Below, piece after piece: positions 1 to 7,267 of a DNA stretch of 34,965 bases (position 1 is its first letter; the number at the start of each line of letters is the position of its first letter). The stretch is from Wohlfahrtiimonas larvae_A (GTDB taxonomy: Bacteria > Pseudomonadota > Gammaproteobacteria > Cardiobacteriales > Wohlfahrtiimonadaceae). Position numbers and translations under genes: made by a program. The stretch is taken from contig JBEBSR010000027.1 of the NCBI GenBank assembly GCA_040394195.1, positions 1-34,965 of the forward strand. The letters run 5' to 3'. The notes under the pieces are model-generated. The model saw nothing but the letters and a program-made list of their open reading frames with translations, did not search any database and was not told where the DNA came from.

Positions 1-36
1 GTAGCTTCGGCACAAGCCATTATTAAAGTTTTGTAA
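1..36 (+). CDS. 3' end of an unidentified gene (partial)
   Basis: The first twelve codons of the window read as the end of a protein, VASAQAIIKVL, followed by TAA. The evidence that this frame is coding is indirect. The duplicated copy about 305 bp downstream (306-341) reads VESTQTIIKIL and stop in the same frame, and several differences are synonymous or conservative, including TTG against CTA for Leu. The gene body lies outside the window, so its function cannot be named. The small membrane-protein gene starts 24 bases after this stop, so the two may be co-transcribed. Confidence 0.5.
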   Translation, partial: VASAQAIIKVL

Positions 37-60
37 CACATGGAGCATCAAGGAGATATG

Positions 61-156
61 ATGAAATTTTTTGAAAATCAATTACCACTATGTATTATTT
101 GGGGTCTTTGCATCTTTGCTTATGTTATTGTTGCTGCTGTTGTTATCTTCAGCTAA
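61..156 (+). CDS. Small single-span membrane protein, copy A (31 aa)
   Basis: This is a 31-residue protein starting MKFFENQLPL, followed by one hydrophobic span (about residues 9-30) rich in I, V, A and aromatic residues. AGGAG at 51-55 sits 5 bases before the ATG at 61; the ATG at 58 is too close. A hairpin terminator follows 18 bases after the stop. About 60% of residues match copy B (366-464), with NQLPL, IWG and the final FS conserved. That argues for a real translated gene. The span recalls small subunits that accompany larger membrane complexes, such as DUF2474 proteins beside cytochrome bd oxidases. That is only a resemblance from memory. Confidence 0.65.
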   Translation: MKFFENQLPLCIIWGLCIFAYVIVAAVVIFS

Positions 157-174
157 AAATAACTCATTACTCAG

Positions 175-200
175 AAAAAAGTGCTCGCTAGCACTTTTTT
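175..200 (+). terminator. Intrinsic terminator after small gene copy A
   Basis: Perfect 11-bp stem, AAAAAAGTGCT paired with AGCACTTTTTT around a CGCT loop, with the T tract running into 200. It is the counterpart of the hairpin at 484-507. Confidence 0.85.
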
Positions 201-221
201 CTTTATTCGATAGGCAATTTT

Positions 222-267
222 ATGTCGCTATTAGCTAAAGAACTCTTTTATTGATCACAATCATGAT
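222..267 (+). pseudogene. Vestigial 5' end of birA (duplication remnant)
   Basis: ATG at 222 opens ten codons, MSLLAKELFY, then TGA at 252-254. The intact birA starts MSPLAKELFYLLQS. Similarity continues for about four codons past the stop (CAA TCA against CAA TCT) and then fades. Several differences are third-position synonymous changes. I read this as the truncated birA start left by the tandem duplication, not a functional gene. Confidence 0.75.
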
Positions 268-365
268 TAACATGATGCTTATGTTTTGGAAACAAGTATA
301 ATATTGTTGAGTCAACACAAACTATTATTAAAATTCTATAACATTTGACGTCGGGGAAAGAAAAC

Positions 366-464
366 ATGAAAAAGTTTATTGATAATCAATTACCACTCTG
401 GTTCATCTGGGGTGTTTGCATTCTTTCTTATGGTCTTGTTGCGGTTATTGTTACCTTTAGCTAA
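366..464 (+). CDS. Small single-span membrane protein, copy B (32 aa)
   Basis: This is a 32-residue protein starting MKKFIDNQLPL, with one hydrophobic span (about residues 10-31) holding W12, W15 and the core IWGVCILSYG. GGGGA at 353-357 is the ribosome-binding site, 8 bases before the ATG. It is the paralogue of 61-156, and differences between the two are mostly conservative within the span. TATAAT at 297-302 could be the -10 of a promoter for this copy, but no good -35 is seen. A terminator follows at 484-507. Its function is unknown. A cytochrome bd-type (DUF2474-like) or transporter accessory subunit is a guess, and the larger partner would lie left of the window. Confidence 0.7.
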   Translation: MKKFIDNQLPLWFIWGVCILSYGLVAVIVTFS

Positions 465-483
465 TACAAAATTCATTACCCAG

Positions 484-507
484 AAAAAGTGCTTGTTAGC
501 ACTTTTT
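484..507 (+). terminator. Intrinsic terminator between small gene B and birA
   Basis: Perfect 10-bp stem, AAAAAGTGCT with AGCACTTTTT, around a TGTT loop. It ends only 22 bases before the birA ATG at 530, so there is no room for a separate birA promoter between them. Confidence 0.85.
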
Positions 508-529
508 CTTTATCCAATAGTCCAATTTT

Positions 530-1489
530 ATGTCTCCATTAGCAAAAGAACTCTTCTATTTATTACAATCTGGCGAAATTTATAGTGGTGAAGCCTTAGC
601 GCAACGCTTTGACGTCACTCGCCAAGCTGTTTGGAAAGCTATCAACGAACTCAAAGTTGGGCACCTTGTTGAAACAATCGGCCGTCAAGGTTACAAAGCT
701 TTCTATCCTTATATTCCTTTAGATCAAAAAAGTATTTTAGCTAAACTACCAAAAAACTGTGTGGATGATGTGATTACGCAAATCGATGTCACATCCACTA
801 ATGAAGAAATTGCTAAATTACCAATGAAAAAAGCATTGGCAATGGTGTGTGAAATGCAAACTCAAGGCCGTGGTAGAAATGGTAAAGTTTGGATTTCTCC
901 TTTAGCACGTAATCTTTATTTTTCAATGCGCATCCAATTCAAAACTCAAGCATTGGCAAACCTAACAAGTTTTAGCCCTGCTTTAGGTATTTATTTAGTG
1001 GAATATCTTCAAAGTAAAAACATTCCCGCTAAAATTAAATGGCCGAATGATATTTGGGTGGATGGCGCTAAATTAGCAGGTATTCTCATAGAAACTAGTG
1101 CTAAATCTGAGCATGAAGTTGAAATGATCATTGGAATTGGCTTGAATAATTTGCCACTTGCTGATACAAACTTAACTCAGAATAAAGCAACATCTGTATA
1201 TGAAGTATTAGGTGAAGCAATCGATCGTAATATTTTAGTCGCAGATATTATTCAGTTAATCTCTAATCTTAGAGATGATTATGAGTCTTTTAATATTCCG
1301 AATATTGTAGAGCTATGGAATCACAATAGCGCTCTATATAGCCAGAAAATTAAACTGTTTTCTCCTGCACGAGAAATTATTGGTACAGAAGTTGGCATCG
1401 CAGACAATGGTGCGTTGTTGATTCAAAATGAGGATGGTACTGTGCAGCAGTATTTTTCTGGAGAGCTTTCGCTGCGAGCCTATGCCTAA
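530..1489 (+). CDS. birA: Bifunctional biotin-protein ligase / biotin operon repressor BirA
   Basis: BirA activates biotin as biotinyl-AMP and attaches it to the biotin carrier subunit of acetyl-CoA carboxylase. In the longer form it also represses biotin genes. This protein has 319 residues, the length of the regulatory form. An N-terminal winged helix-turn-helix is visible (ALAQRFDVTRQAVWKAI, residues 22-38). The ligase domain carries the biotinyl-AMP loop GRGRNG (113-118) and the KWPNDIW motif. The C-terminal SH3-like domain is present. The gene overlaps coaX by 8 bases, and birA next to coaX is a familiar gammaproteobacterial pairing. It starts 22 bases after a terminator within a duplicated region, so its own promoter is unclear. 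Confidence 0.95.
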   Translation: MSPLAKELFYLLQSGEIYSGEALAQRFDVTRQAVWKAINELKVGHLVETIGRQGYKAFYPYIPLDQKSILAKLPKNCVDDVITQIDVTSTNEEIAKLPMKKALAMVCEMQTQGRGRNGKVWISPLARNLYFSMRIQFKTQALANLTSFSPALGIYLVEYLQSKNIPAKIKWPNDIWVDGAKLAGILIETSAKSEHEVEMIIGIGLNNLPLADTNLTQNKATSVYEVLGEAIDRNILVADIIQLISNLRDDYESFNIPNIVELWNHNSALYSQKIKLFSPAREIIGTEVGIADNGALLIQNEDGTVQQYFSGELSLRAYA

Positions 1490-2219
1490 GTTTTTGTTTG
1501 ATTGTGGTAACACTTGTATTAAGTTTGCATTATTTTCTGAAGAAGATGGTTTATCTCAACATCAGTTCATTGATTACTCTGTTCTTCATAGTTTTGTCAC
1601 CAAGCTTTTTAATCTCTATCCAATGCCAGATGAAATTAAAATATCATCTGTCACTAAAGTCGAACGTTTAAATACGCTATTGGCTGATATTGCTGAGTTT
1701 ACTGCTCTCAAACCAACTATTGCAATATCACAAACGGATGCTTTAGGATTAATCAATCAATATGATATTCCTGAAACATTAGGCATTGATCGTTGGCTAG
1801 CAATGCTTGCCGCTTGGGATATTTACCATGAACCAGCATTAGTTGTGGATTTAGGTACAGCCTTAACCATTGACTACATTACGCCAGAAGGTAAATTTGA
1901 AGGCGGATTGATCCTGCCTGGTATCAAATCATTGCGTGATGCCCTATTGAAAGATACAGCCATCAAAAATATTCCTGAATTACCTTACACAAGTGAGCTT
2001 GGGCACAATACAAGCTCATGCATTTCTTCTGGTATTCATTATGCTGTGGTTGGCTCTATTTTAGCCTTACATCAATCCTTGCCTAATGTAAAAAGTGTGG
2101 TTTTATCAGGCGGGCGAGCAAAATGGCTCAAAGATATTTTAGAACCAATTTTGCCAAAAACAGAGTATCATGTGCATAAGCACTTGGTATTGGAAGGATT
2201 ACTTCGCTTCCAAAATTAA
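1482..2219 (+). CDS. coaX: Type III pantothenate kinase CoaX
   Basis: CoaX phosphorylates pantothenate, the first step of coenzyme A synthesis, and is the acyl-CoA-insensitive type III enzyme of the ASKHA fold. I place the start at ATG 1482, overlapping the end of birA by 8 bases. An in-frame ATG at 1428 would lie deep in birA and add 18 unrelated residues. The resulting 245-residue protein opens with the phosphate-binding motif FDCGNTCIKFALF. It also has the family motifs GIDRW and VVDLGTALTIDYI and the GGLILPGIKSLRDAL segment. With birA it forms a translationally coupled vitamin-cofactor pair. Confidence 0.95.
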   Translation: MPKFLFDCGNTCIKFALFSEEDGLSQHQFIDYSVLHSFVTKLFNLYPMPDEIKISSVTKVERLNTLLADIAEFTALKPTIAISQTDALGLINQYDIPETLGIDRWLAMLAAWDIYHEPALVVDLGTALTIDYITPEGKFEGGLILPGIKSLRDALLKDTAIKNIPELPYTSELGHNTSSCISSGIHYAVVGSILALHQSLPNVKSVVLSGGRAKWLKDILEPILPKTEYHVHKHLVLEGLLRFQN

Positions 2220-2238
2220 TCCTTATGAGGGTTAGATT

Positions 2239-2445
2239 ATGAAGTCTGAAACTAAAAAAATGCGGTTTCCATTAAAACCAAAGCGCCCAGAAAAAATTTG
2301 CTGGGGCTGTGATAAGTTTTGTGCGGCCGATAAAATGATGTGTGGCAATGGTTCTGATCGCTCCCAACATCCCATCGAAGTCATCGGCGATGATTGGTAC
2401 GAAACCTTATCTGAAGAAGATAAGAAAAAAATTATCCTCGTTTAG
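2239..2445 (+). CDS. DUF3079 family small cysteine-containing protein
   Basis: This 68-residue basic protein has the DUF3079 signature: a PLKPKRPEKICWGCDKFC core with a CxxC pair and further Cys, then CGNGSDRSQHPIEVIGDDWYE. The four cysteines (C-x2-C-x3-C, plus one eight residues on) suggest metal binding, but no function is established that I know of. GAGGG at 2227-2231 is the ribosome-binding site. It is the last gene of the birA-coaX run, and its stop lies 6 bases from the stop of the convergent sdaA gene, with no terminator between. Confidence 0.85.
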   Translation: MKSETKKMRFPLKPKRPEKICWGCDKFCAADKMMCGNGSDRSQHPIEVIGDDWYETLSEEDKKKIILV

Positions 2446-2451
2446 CCCCAA

Positions 2452-3828
2452 TTAATCACACGGTGGCAAGATCGTAATCGCTAAACCACCTTGCGATGTT
2501 TCACGATATTTAGCATTCATATCTTTGCCCGTGTTGTACATTGTTTCAATCACTTTATCTAATGAAACCAATGGTGCACTTTGACGGTTAATTGCCATAC
2601 GCGCTGAGTTAATCGCTTTCACAGATGCAATGGCATTGCGCTCAATACATGGTACTTGTACTTGCCCATCAACAGGATCACAAGTTAAACCCAAGTTATG
2701 CTCCATACCAATTTCAGCTGCCATACAAACTTGTTCTGGTGTTGCGCCTAGAATCTCTGCTAAACCTGCAGCTGCCATTGAACAAGCTACACCAACTTCA
2801 CCTTGGCAACCCACTTCAGCACCAGAAATCGAAGCATTACGTTGATACAAAGTACCAATCGCCCCAGATGCTAAAAAGAATTTCATAGCCTTTTCAGGTG
2901 TTAATGGCTCGATAAAACGATCATAATATTCCAAAACAGCAGGAACAATCCCACAAGCACCATTTGTCGGTGCTGTTACAACTCGCCCACCTGCCGCATT
3001 TTCTTCGCTCACTGCCAAAGCAAATAAATTAACCCAATCAATGATGATCATAGGGTCTTTCGTATTTTGACCATGGGATGTGAGCAATTGATACAAATGA
3101 TGAGCACGACGAGGAACACGCATTGGCCCTGGCAATTTCCCATCTGCTTTCATACCACGCTCAATGCATTCATTCATCACTCTTGCTATATTGCTAAAGT
3201 AATTCTGAATATATTGAATATCATGAGAAACCAACTCATTTTTCAATATAACATCTGAAATAGATTGTGAAGTTGATTCACAATGCTGTAATAACTCTTT
3301 TGCCGAAGTAAAAGGATAAGGAATTGCTTCTATTTCAGCTTTGCCTTTCCCAGCACTATTATCATCTTCATCTGAGATAATTTGACCGCCACCGATCGAA
3401 TAAAAGCTCATTTTCAATAATAATTTCTCACCATGATAAGCAGAAAATATCATCGCATTTTCATGACGAGGTAAAAATTCACTGTGAAATTTTAAATGCG
3501 CTTTAGGGAAATCAATCTGATATTTCCCATTATAAATGGATAGTTTTTCCTGAGTTCTGATAGCTTCTACAATGCTAGGAATCGCCTCAATATCCACATC
3601 ATTAGCAGAATAACCTGATAAACCTAATAAAATTGCCACATCTGTTAAGTGACCTTTGCCTGTTAATGACAATGATCCATAAACATCAGCAATTAATGTT
3701 GTTGTCTCTTCAATCAAGTTTTGCTGGATCAAATGATCCACAAATTCTTTAGCCGCTTTCATTGGGCCAATTGTGTGTGAGCTGGATGGGCCGATGCCAA
3801 CTTTAAATACGTTCAATACGCTGTACAT
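2452..3828 (-). CDS. sdaA: L-serine ammonia-lyase (L-serine deaminase)
   Basis: SdaA converts L-serine to pyruvate and ammonia using an oxygen-sensitive [4Fe-4S] cluster. At 458 residues it is a full-length single-chain enzyme. The N-terminal half begins with the family motif VGIGPSSSHTIGPM. The C-terminal half carries the conserved cysteine segments TNGACGIVP, CQGEVGVACSMAAAG and CDPVDGQVQVPCIERN, three of which supply cluster ligands in this family. The start is clear: GGAGG lies 7 bases before the ATG at 3826-3828. Palindromic elements upstream (3875-3910) suggest its transcription is regulated. No serine transporter (sdaC) is adjacent. Confidence 0.95.
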   Translation of the reverse strand: MYSVLNVFKVGIGPSSSHTIGPMKAAKEFVDHLIQQNLIEETTTLIADVYGSLSLTGKGHLTDVAILLGLSGYSANDVDIEAIPSIVEAIRTQEKLSIYNGKYQIDFPKAHLKFHSEFLPRHENAMIFSAYHGEKLLLKMSFYSIGGGQIISDEDDNSAGKGKAEIEAIPYPFTSAKELLQHCESTSQSISDVILKNELVSHDIQYIQNYFSNIARVMNECIERGMKADGKLPGPMRVPRRAHHLYQLLTSHGQNTKDPMIIIDWVNLFALAVSEENAAGGRVVTAPTNGACGIVPAVLEYYDRFIEPLTPEKAMKFFLASGAIGTLYQRNASISGAEVGCQGEVGVACSMAAAGLAEILGATPEQVCMAAEIGMEHNLGLTCDPVDGQVQVPCIERNAIASVKAINSARMAINRQSAPLVSLDKVIETMYNTGKDMNAKYRETSQGGLAITILPPCD

Positions 3829-3874
3829 GATTCAGCCTCCAAATAAATTTAAACCAAAGTAAAGGTGCGTTATT

Positions 3875-3910
3875 TTGCCTAATTTATGCAAATTAGGCAA
3901 TGTGATCACA
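3875..3910. promoter_or_regulatory. Operator-like palindromes upstream of sdaA
   Basis: A perfect dyad with 11-bp arms (TTGCCTAATTT, loop ATGC, AAATTAGGCAA) spans 3875-3900. It is followed directly by the 10-bp palindrome TGTGATCACA at 3901-3910. On the minus strand a TTGCCT/CAAAAT pair spaced 17 bp overlaps the dyad and could be the sdaA promoter, so a protein bound here would act on it. There is no T tract, so it is not a terminator. The shorter palindrome has CRP-like half-sites without the usual 6-bp spacer. The bound regulator is not identified. Confidence 0.6.
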
Positions 3911-3941
3911 TGCTAATTTATTTTTAAAAAATTTATCTTTT

Positions 3942-3950
3942 TGATATGAT
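3942..3950 (+). promoter_or_regulatory. Extended -10 promoter for the Slp-like gene
   Basis: TGATATGAT is an extended -10 element (TGn plus TATGAT) that places transcription start near 3957, about 37 bases ahead of the ATG at 3994. No clear -35 box is visible. Confidence 0.5.
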
Positions 3951-3993
3951 TTGTAACAAGTTCTCTTTTGCCATTTCCCATAATGGAGCAATC

Positions 3994-4509
3994 ATGAAAA
4001 AGCTTATTTTGTTAGCAACACTTCTACTTATTCAAGGCTGTGCATCTAATTTTCTAGTGAATCAAGCTGGAGATGCTTTACATTATGAAGCCATTGTACA
4101 GTTGCCTAAGAAAGAAGTCATGGACAGACGCGCTTATGTTGGTGGACAAATTGCAACCATTGATCGTAGCAAGCGCCAAATCGAGCTAGTTAAACGCCAT
4201 ATCAATAGTTCTGGCTATCCTGAAGAAGGTAGCAATAACTTAGAACAACGTATTTTTGTAACATTCATGCCTGATGTTCGTATTAACTTCTATGATCTTG
4301 CCGCAGGCGATCGTATGGCTGTGATTGGTAAAATCATCGATCTACAAAAAGCAGACATTGCTGGCAATGATATGACAATCCTACAGGTTGAAGTGAGTGG
4401 TGATAATTATAGAACTTGGTCAAACAACTATAGTCATCGTTGGGATGATGAGCCTTTCTACTGGAGTCCATATGGTAGATATGGCCGTTATCGCCCTTGG
4501 TATTACTAA
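3994..4509 (+). CDS. Slp-like outer-membrane lipoprotein
   Basis: The start is ATG 3994, with GGAG 5 bases upstream. An in-frame ATG at 3946 lies inside the promoter -10 and gives no sensible N-terminus. The 171-residue product has a lipoprotein signal, MKKLILLATLLLIQGC, with a lipobox ending at Cys16. The mature part includes YVGGQIATIDRSKRQIELV, which resembles the opening of the Slp/YeaY starvation-lipoprotein family, and a small beta-barrel-like segment follows. The tail (about 140-171) is rich in Tyr, Trp, Arg and Ser. The family call is moderate and the role in the envelope is unknown. Its end overlaps the convergent priA by 4 bases. Confidence 0.65.
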   Translation: MKKLILLATLLLIQGCASNFLVNQAGDALHYEAIVQLPKKEVMDRRAYVGGQIATIDRSKRQIELVKRHINSSGYPEEGSNNLEQRIFVTFMPDVRINFYDLAAGDRMAVIGKIIDLQKADIAGNDMTILQVEVSGDNYRTWSNNYSHRWDDEPFYWSPYGRYGRYRPWYY

Positions 4510-6668
4510 TCAAAATCCCAAGGATCAATCTCACAAAAGTGGCGAATCTGACTCGGTAAATGATTCGCCGCTGATTGCATTAAATAATGCACTAACTGAT
4601 GCAGAGCCTTTCTCGATTTACTTTGTAACACAACATAAAAACGATAATAATTCTGACGCTTTGATAACGAATTAGGATAAATTGGCGTAATGCCCACAGG
4701 ATAATCTCGGCAATCTAACGACTGCATCAACCCTTCAAAAGCCTTCAATGTTTCCTGCTCACTCTGCCCTTCCACTTGGAATAATGCTTGATACTCATAA
4801 GGTGGAAATTCAAAATGATGGCGCTGCTCTAATAAGTTACGCGCAAACTTTGCATAACCTTGCTGTGGTAATTCTGTGAACAATGGATGCTCTGGAAAAT
4901 GTGTTTGAATTACCACTTGCCCATGAGAAACATCTCGTCCTGATCGCCCTGAAACTTGCATTAATGTCTGTGCTAATTTCTCTTCTGCACGGAAGTCTGA
5001 TGAATATAAAATACCATCAATATCCACCATGCCAACCAATGTGACTTTATCAAAATCATGGCCTTTAGCAATCATTTGTGTGCCAATGATGATATCAACA
5101 TTGCCTGCAATCACATCTTTCACAGCATTTTCAAAAGCTGTTTTATTTTTCAGTTGATCACGGTCGAAGCGAATCACATTAGCTTTCGGAAATGCATCCT
5201 GCAAAGCTTTTTCAATACGCTCTGTGCCTTGCCCATGCATTTTCAATAACGCATTATTACAGCTCGGGCATTTATTAGGTAATGCTTCACTGTGCCCGCA
5301 ATGATGGCAACGTAAACTATGACTTTTACGATAAACCGTTAAACGATATTCGCATGCTTTGCATTCAGGCACCCAGCCACAAACTTCACACATCAAAACA
5401 GGCGAATAACCTCGACGATTGATATAGATGATCACTTGCTCTTTACGTTCTATCGTCACTTCAATCGCATTCAATAATTCAACAGAAATGCCATCCATCA
5501 CCATAGATTCATTCATATCAATGATCTGCCAATTGGGAATTTGCCCTTTGGCGCGCTCATTCAATGATAATAATTGATAACGCTCACGCTCCACATTATG
5601 AAGCGTTTCTAGAATTGGTGTTGCTGAGCCTAATACTAATGGAATTTTTAATAAATGAGCTCGTTGAATGGCTGCATCATGCGCGGAATAACGCACAGTA
5701 TCACGCTGACGATATGAGCCATCATGTTCTTCATCGATCATGATCATGCCAAGATTATCAAACGGCGTGAACAATGCCGAACGTGTGCCAATGACTAGTG
5801 GCACAGTATGATGTTTCGCAGCTTCCCAAGCCTGTAGTTTTTGATTCTCATTCACTTCGGAATGGACAACTACAAAAGGGATATTCAAAATGCTTTTAAC
5901 ACGCTCAATGAACTGCGGTGTTAAACCAATTTCTGGCACAAGAATTAAAACTTGCTGGCCTTTGGCTAAAACTCTTTTAACTAATTCTAGATAAACTGCT
6001 GTTTTTCCTGATCCTGTCACACCTTCTAATAAAGAAACTGAAAACTGATCCAATGCAATAGCATCTACAGATTTTTGCTGCTCATCATTTAATGTATAAG
6101 GCAGTGGAGGAAAAATATGCTGTGAAAAGCCTATAGACTCAGGATATTGATCTACATATTGCACAATGTTATCAGCCACTAAAGCTTTTTCATGTGCTTT
6201 AAAATTACTGAATAACCCACAAAATTGAGAACGTTCAATTGGTGCATGTTCTGCCAATTGCTCAACCAATGTCACTCGTGCTTTTTTATTTTTATTCTCC
6301 TCAATCCATGCGGAGAAATTATCAGATAATATTAAATAAGTTTCGCTACTGCGTTCGTATGCTTCACTTTTACGCAGCTTTTGTGGCAGCATCATACGAA
6401 AAACTAAACCAATGGGTGCATGATAATATTCAGCAATCCATTGCCCGAGTTTTAACATATCTTCTGTGAAAATTGATGCTGTATCTAATAACTCAGCTTT
6501 TTTAAGTTTTTTATATTCACTCTGTTCAATAACTTTTAGGACAACACCCACCAAAGTCTGCCGACCAAACGAAACTTTAACTCGGCAACCAATCGGCTCA
6601 ATATCTGATGTTAATTCATAATCAAATACAGCATATAAAGGGCTTGGAATGGCAACTTGAACAATCAT
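4506..6668 (-). CDS. priA: Primosomal helicase PriA
   Basis: PriA recognises abandoned replication forks and restarts them by loading the replicative helicase. The 720-residue protein is full length. An N-terminal DNA-binding domain is followed by a superfamily 2 helicase with Walker A GVTGSGKT (216-223) and DEEH (312-315). Eight cysteines form two zinc sites (427, 430, 436, 439, 454, 457, 467, 470). Motifs GTQMIAKGHDF and QVSGRSGR follow. Its start overlaps the lemA stop by 4 bases (ATGA), so translation is probably coupled. It is the last gene of the sohB-lemA-priA stretch and ends convergently on the Slp-like gene. Confidence 0.97.
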   Translation of the reverse strand: MIVQVAIPSPLYAVFDYELTSDIEPIGCRVKVSFGRQTLVGVVLKVIEQSEYKKLKKAELLDTASIFTEDMLKLGQWIAEYYHAPIGLVFRMMLPQKLRKSEAYERSSETYLILSDNFSAWIEENKNKKARVTLVEQLAEHAPIERSQFCGLFSNFKAHEKALVADNIVQYVDQYPESIGFSQHIFPPLPYTLNDEQQKSVDAIALDQFSVSLLEGVTGSGKTAVYLELVKRVLAKGQQVLILVPEIGLTPQFIERVKSILNIPFVVVHSEVNENQKLQAWEAAKHHTVPLVIGTRSALFTPFDNLGMIMIDEEHDGSYRQRDTVRYSAHDAAIQRAHLLKIPLVLGSATPILETLHNVERERYQLLSLNERAKGQIPNWQIIDMNESMVMDGISVELLNAIEVTIERKEQVIIYINRRGYSPVLMCEVCGWVPECKACEYRLTVYRKSHSLRCHHCGHSEALPNKCPSCNNALLKMHGQGTERIEKALQDAFPKANVIRFDRDQLKNKTAFENAVKDVIAGNVDIIIGTQMIAKGHDFDKVTLVGMVDIDGILYSSDFRAEEKLAQTLMQVSGRSGRDVSHGQVVIQTHFPEHPLFTELPQQGYAKFARNLLEQRHHFEFPPYEYQALFQVEGQSEQETLKAFEGLMQSLDCRDYPVGITPIYPNSLSKRQNYYRFYVVLQSKSRKALHQLVHYLMQSAANHLPSQIRHFCEIDPWDFD

Positions 6669-7246
6669 TTAAATACTTTAGGTGCTCCGTTCCCAATTTC
6701 CAAATCCAATTGCGCTAAATGTTTAAAACCAAACAAGCCTGCAATGACATTAGAAGGAAATGATTCGCGATCGATATTATAAAAAGTCACGCTATCGTTA
6801 TAAGCTTGCCTTGCAAATGCAATAGTATTTTCAATGTGCACCAACTCTTCATGCAATAATTTCATTTGCTGATTGGCTTTCAATTCAGGATATTCTTCTA
6901 CATTTGCAAAGAAACCTTGTAATGCTGACGCAAAGCTTGATTCGCTCTGCAACAACATCTGCATTGTTGCCAATGAACCAATATCATCACGCGATGCAAC
7001 CAAACTATCTGAAGCACGTTTACGAGCGCTGATCACACGTTCTAATACCGTTGCTTCATGATCTAAATAACCTTTTGCAACAGAAACCAAATTTGGCACA
7101 AGATCATGGCGCTTTTTCAACTGTACATCGATCTGTGCGAAGCTGTTTTTGCAATAGTTACGCTTACGTACCAATCGGTTAAAAATAAGGACGATTGCAA
7201 TCACAACAAAGGCTGCGATGATCCAAAAGATTATTGAGTTTGCCAT
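6665..7246 (-). CDS. lemA: LemA family membrane-anchored protein
   Basis: The 193-residue protein has one N-terminal membrane anchor (about residues 5-23) followed by the LemA helical domain. Its signature is visible in NSFAQIDVQLKKRHDLVPNL, VSVAKGYLDHEATVLERV and the C-terminal YNIDRESFPSNVIAGLFGF. The function of LemA proteins is not settled. They often neighbour membrane proteases or TPM-domain proteins, and here the upstream neighbour is a SohB-type protease. The start is ATG 7246 with a weak AGGC-type ribosome-binding site. The stop overlaps the priA start by 4 bases. Confidence 0.93.
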   Translation of the reverse strand: MANSIIFWIIAAFVVIAIVLIFNRLVRKRNYCKNSFAQIDVQLKKRHDLVPNLVSVAKGYLDHEATVLERVISARKRASDSLVASRDDIGSLATMQMLLQSESSFASALQGFFANVEEYPELKANQQMKLLHEELVHIENTIAFARQAYNDSVTFYNIDRESFPSNVIAGLFGFKHLAQLDLEIGNGAPKVFK

Positions 7247-7267
7247 GTCTTTCTGCCTTTTTTATTT

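Larger units (their letters stand above)
1..573. repeat. Tandem duplication, period about 305-308 bp
   Basis: Copy A (about 1-267) and copy B (about 306-573) align throughout. Each contains, in order, the end of the upstream gene, a ribosome-binding site, a small membrane-protein gene, a hairpin terminator and the 5' end of birA. The small genes start at 61 and 366 (offset 305) and the birA starts lie at 222 and 530 (offset 308). Only copy B continues into intact birA. Copy A ends as MSLLAKELFY and stop. The copies have diverged at many positions, so the event is not recent. The repeat may continue left of the window. Confidence 0.85.

Noticed and set aside
379..585. 68-residue ORF across the second small gene and the birA start
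   Set aside because: It is out of frame with both 366-464 and birA and runs through the terminator hairpin. The two real frames are supported by the duplicated copy.
1428..1481. Upstream in-frame start for coaX
   Set aside because: It would add 18 residues unlike the family and lie deep in birA. ATG 1482 begins right at the conserved DCGNT motif.
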